Shown: piece after piece, positions 60,612 to 61,971 of the stretch
Layout: each line of letters starts with the position of its first letter
How positions within the stretch are numbered: position 1 is the first letter of the stretch
NCBI GenBank assembly: GCA_947456805.1
Contig: CANGTN010000008.1
Coordinates: 1-61,971, forward strand
From: Chitinophagaceae bacterium
GTDB taxonomy: Bacteria > Bacteroidota > Bacteroidia > Chitinophagales > Chitinophagaceae
DNA: 61,971 nucleotides
Direction of reading: 5' to 3'
Notes under the pieces: model-generated
The model's database searches: none
Seen by the model: only the letters and a program-made list of their open reading frames with translations
Told to the model about the DNA's origin: nothing
Position numbers and translations under genes: made by a program

Positions 60612-61971
60612 ATGAAATTTATTTTGATTGTCGCATTTATTTGTGTGTTGAAAGTATTTGGAAGTTGCAAAAACAATACGCAAATTGAAATTCTAAAAAC
60701 TGACACAAGTATTAATGTAACCAACTCATTCAACACATTGTTTTTAGATAGTGTTCAGTTATCGAATTTTTTGAAAGAACATAATTTTTTAAAAAAATTT
60801 TCGAACCAGTTTTTCGATTTTTACAAATCAAGGAATTATCAATATGCCTGGTTTGATTCAAGTGGACATACACAACAAGCTTCTAATTTTATCAATCTCT
60901 TACAAACAACCGTAGAAGCTTTACAGGACAGCAGTTTATACATCAATGAATTCAATAAAATTGAACAAAAATTTCAAAAGGAGAAGCCATCATATACAAA
61001 AGACGAAATTTTGCATACCGAGTTAAACTTAACCGGTCAGTTTTTTTTGTATGCAACAAAAGTGTACAAAGGCAGTAATATCAATGCTGATGAGTTGGGT
61101 TGGTATATTCCAAGAAAAAAAATTGATTTAAAAAAAATATTGCTTTCCACATTAGAGTCTGACTCAGTTGCACAACAACATTATGCACCTGTAAATCCAA
61201 CGTATTTCAGGCTGCAAGCCGCACTACCATTTTATCATGAACTTGTAAAAAAAGAAAAATGGAATCGAATATTTATTCCAAAAAAACCGTTAAAAAAAGG
61301 TGATACGTCTTTTATTATTCCCCTTATAAAATATCGTTTAAAAATTATTGGAGATGCCGCTGCTGCAAATACTTCTAAAACCTATGACAGCAGTTTGTTG
61401 ATTGCTGTAAAATCTTTTCAGCATCGTATGGGATTGGAAATAAATGGAATCATTAATAAAGCAACAATCGAAGAGTTGAATGTTTCACCAGAGAAACGTA
61501 TTCAGCAAATTTTAATTAATCTGGAACGTATTCGTTGGATGCCCGCTCAAATAGACAGCAACTTTGTTGTTATAAATATTCCGGAATATAAATTGCATTT
61601 GATTGAAAATGGAAAAGAAGTATTTGATATGGATGTAATTGTAGGGACAACTGCCAACAATACAGTAATATTCAACGGATCAATAAAATTTATTGTTTTT
61701 AGTCCATATTGGAACGTACCTCAAAGTATTACAATCAAAGAACTTTTGCCTTCTATCAGAAAAAATCCTGATTATTTAGAAACAAAAAATATGGAAATAA
61801 CAAGTTTTCAAAACGGCATTCCTATTGTCAGGCAAAAACCGGGAAATGATAACGCTTTAGGAGGAGTAAAATTTTTATTTCCTAATAGCCATAGTATTTA
61901 TTTACACGATACCCCATTTAAAAGTTTGTTTTCTCAGCCAACACGTACTTTTAGCCATGGTTGTATCAGAA
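60612..61971 (+). CDS. L,D-transpeptidase (YcbB/LdtD-like), 3' end outside window
   Basis: The gene runs off the right edge; 453 codons are visible. The N-terminus is a lipoprotein signal (MKFILIVAFICVLKVFGSCK). The central part has an inserted region and a peptidoglycan-binding-like segment (SSLLIAVKSFQHRMGLEING, INKATIEELNVSPEKRIQQI). The YkuD-type domain begins at ~INLERIRWMPAQ and reaches SHGCIR at the very end, so the catalytic Cys is included. It forms 3-3 crosslinks in peptidoglycan or attaches proteins. The length and layout match the LdtD-like class. Together with the MltD-like enzyme it represents peptidoglycan remodelling. Confidence 0.88.
   Translation, partial: MKFILIVAFICVLKVFGSCKNNTQIEILKTDTSINVTNSFNTLFLDSVQLSNFLKEHNFLKKFSNQFFDFYKSRNYQYAWFDSSGHTQQASNFINLLQTTVEALQDSSLYINEFNKIEQKFQKEKPSYTKDEILHTELNLTGQFFLYATKVYKGSNINADELGWYIPRKKIDLKKILLSTLESDSVAQQHYAPVNPTYFRLQAALPFYHELVKKEKWNRIFIPKKPLKKGDTSFIIPLIKYRLKIIGDAAAANTSKTYDSSLLIAVKSFQHRMGLEINGIINKATIEELNVSPEKRIQQILINLERIRWMPAQIDSNFVVINIPEYKLHLIENGKEVFDMDVIVGTTANNTVIFNGSIKFIVFSPYWNVPQSITIKELLPSIRKNPDYLETKNMEITSFQNGIPIVRQKPGNDNALGGVKFLFPNSHSIYLHDTPFKSLFSQPTRTFSHGCIR

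Overview
The window is one AT-rich, gene-dense stretch of a Bacteroidota chromosome, most likely from a Chitinophagaceae-like lineage. The signs are a type IX secretion protein (PorZ-like), a type B (gliding-motility) C-terminal sorting domain, a TonB receptor with a carboxypeptidase-like N-terminal domain, DUF4836, an S46 dipeptidyl-peptidase, a single-chain E1 alpha/beta dehydrogenase, and short promoter boxes of the Bacteroidota -7 type (TAnnTTTG). I see no rRNA, tRNA, CRISPR array, prophage or insertion sequence with a transposase. Most of the window is ordinary chromosomal backbone. Both ends cut genes: a BNR/sortilin-like lipoprotein on the left and an L,D-transpeptidase on the right.

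Layout. 1-11 kb: BNR lipoprotein (-), mutL, fused 2-oxoacid dehydrogenase E1, AlkB-type hydroxylase (-), and an IcmF-type fused acyl-CoA mutase (-) with a small secreted protein behind it. 11-21 kb: aldose epimerase, RidA, a lone 3-hydroxyacyl-CoA dehydrogenase C-terminal domain, tsaB, an ArsR-type regulator, a birA-GGCT-lpxH-secreted protein operon (-), rsfS, ftsH-LUD, and a solitary pentapeptide-repeat protein. 21-31 kb: porZ, a glycosyltransferase/phosphoesterase pair, and a TonB receptor with a beta-helix lipoprotein, divergent from a DUF47-Pit phosphate transporter pair. 32-45 kb: galE, an AlkA-like glycosylase, an S46 peptidase, a BI-1 protein, an orphan NarL-type regulator, a lipoprotein-ABC ATPase-permease operon, a DEAD-box helicase, a 50-residue membrane protein and an MBL hydrolase. 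45-62 kb: an ECF sigma / probable anti-sigma / periplasmic sensor operon, a PadR-PspC operon, gcvT-comB, a type B T9SS cargo, an MltD-like transglycosylase, gatA, tatC, tatA, rplS, rsmE and the L,D-transpeptidase.

How the genes fit together. Several sets act at the cell envelope: lpxH and a second LpxH-like enzyme with a glycosyltransferase, PorZ with its A-LPS role, Tat components, peptidoglycan enzymes, sigma/anti-sigma and PspC stress systems. Another set handles carbon and acyl-CoA metabolism (E1, IcmF, AlkB, 3HCDH, GcvT, GalE). The divergent TonB receptor and Pit genes share a control region with palindromes around both promoters, which suggests common regulation, possibly by phosphate.

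The less ordinary material is mostly non-coding. An approximately 227-bp element bounded by inverted 30-bp palindromes supplies the last codons of the glycosylase. A 13-bp unit repeated three times sits in front of the orphan response regulator. Two GC-rich intergenic blocks look like members of one repeat family. A 17-bp perfect inverted repeat overlaps a gene end. Several genes have a -7 box exactly 5 nt before the ATG, suggesting leaderless mRNAs. No clearly new multi-gene defence or biosynthetic system is visible. The best candidate for an uncharacterised system is the DUF4836 lipoprotein-ABC-permease operon, whose ATPase has altered signature and H-loop motifs.
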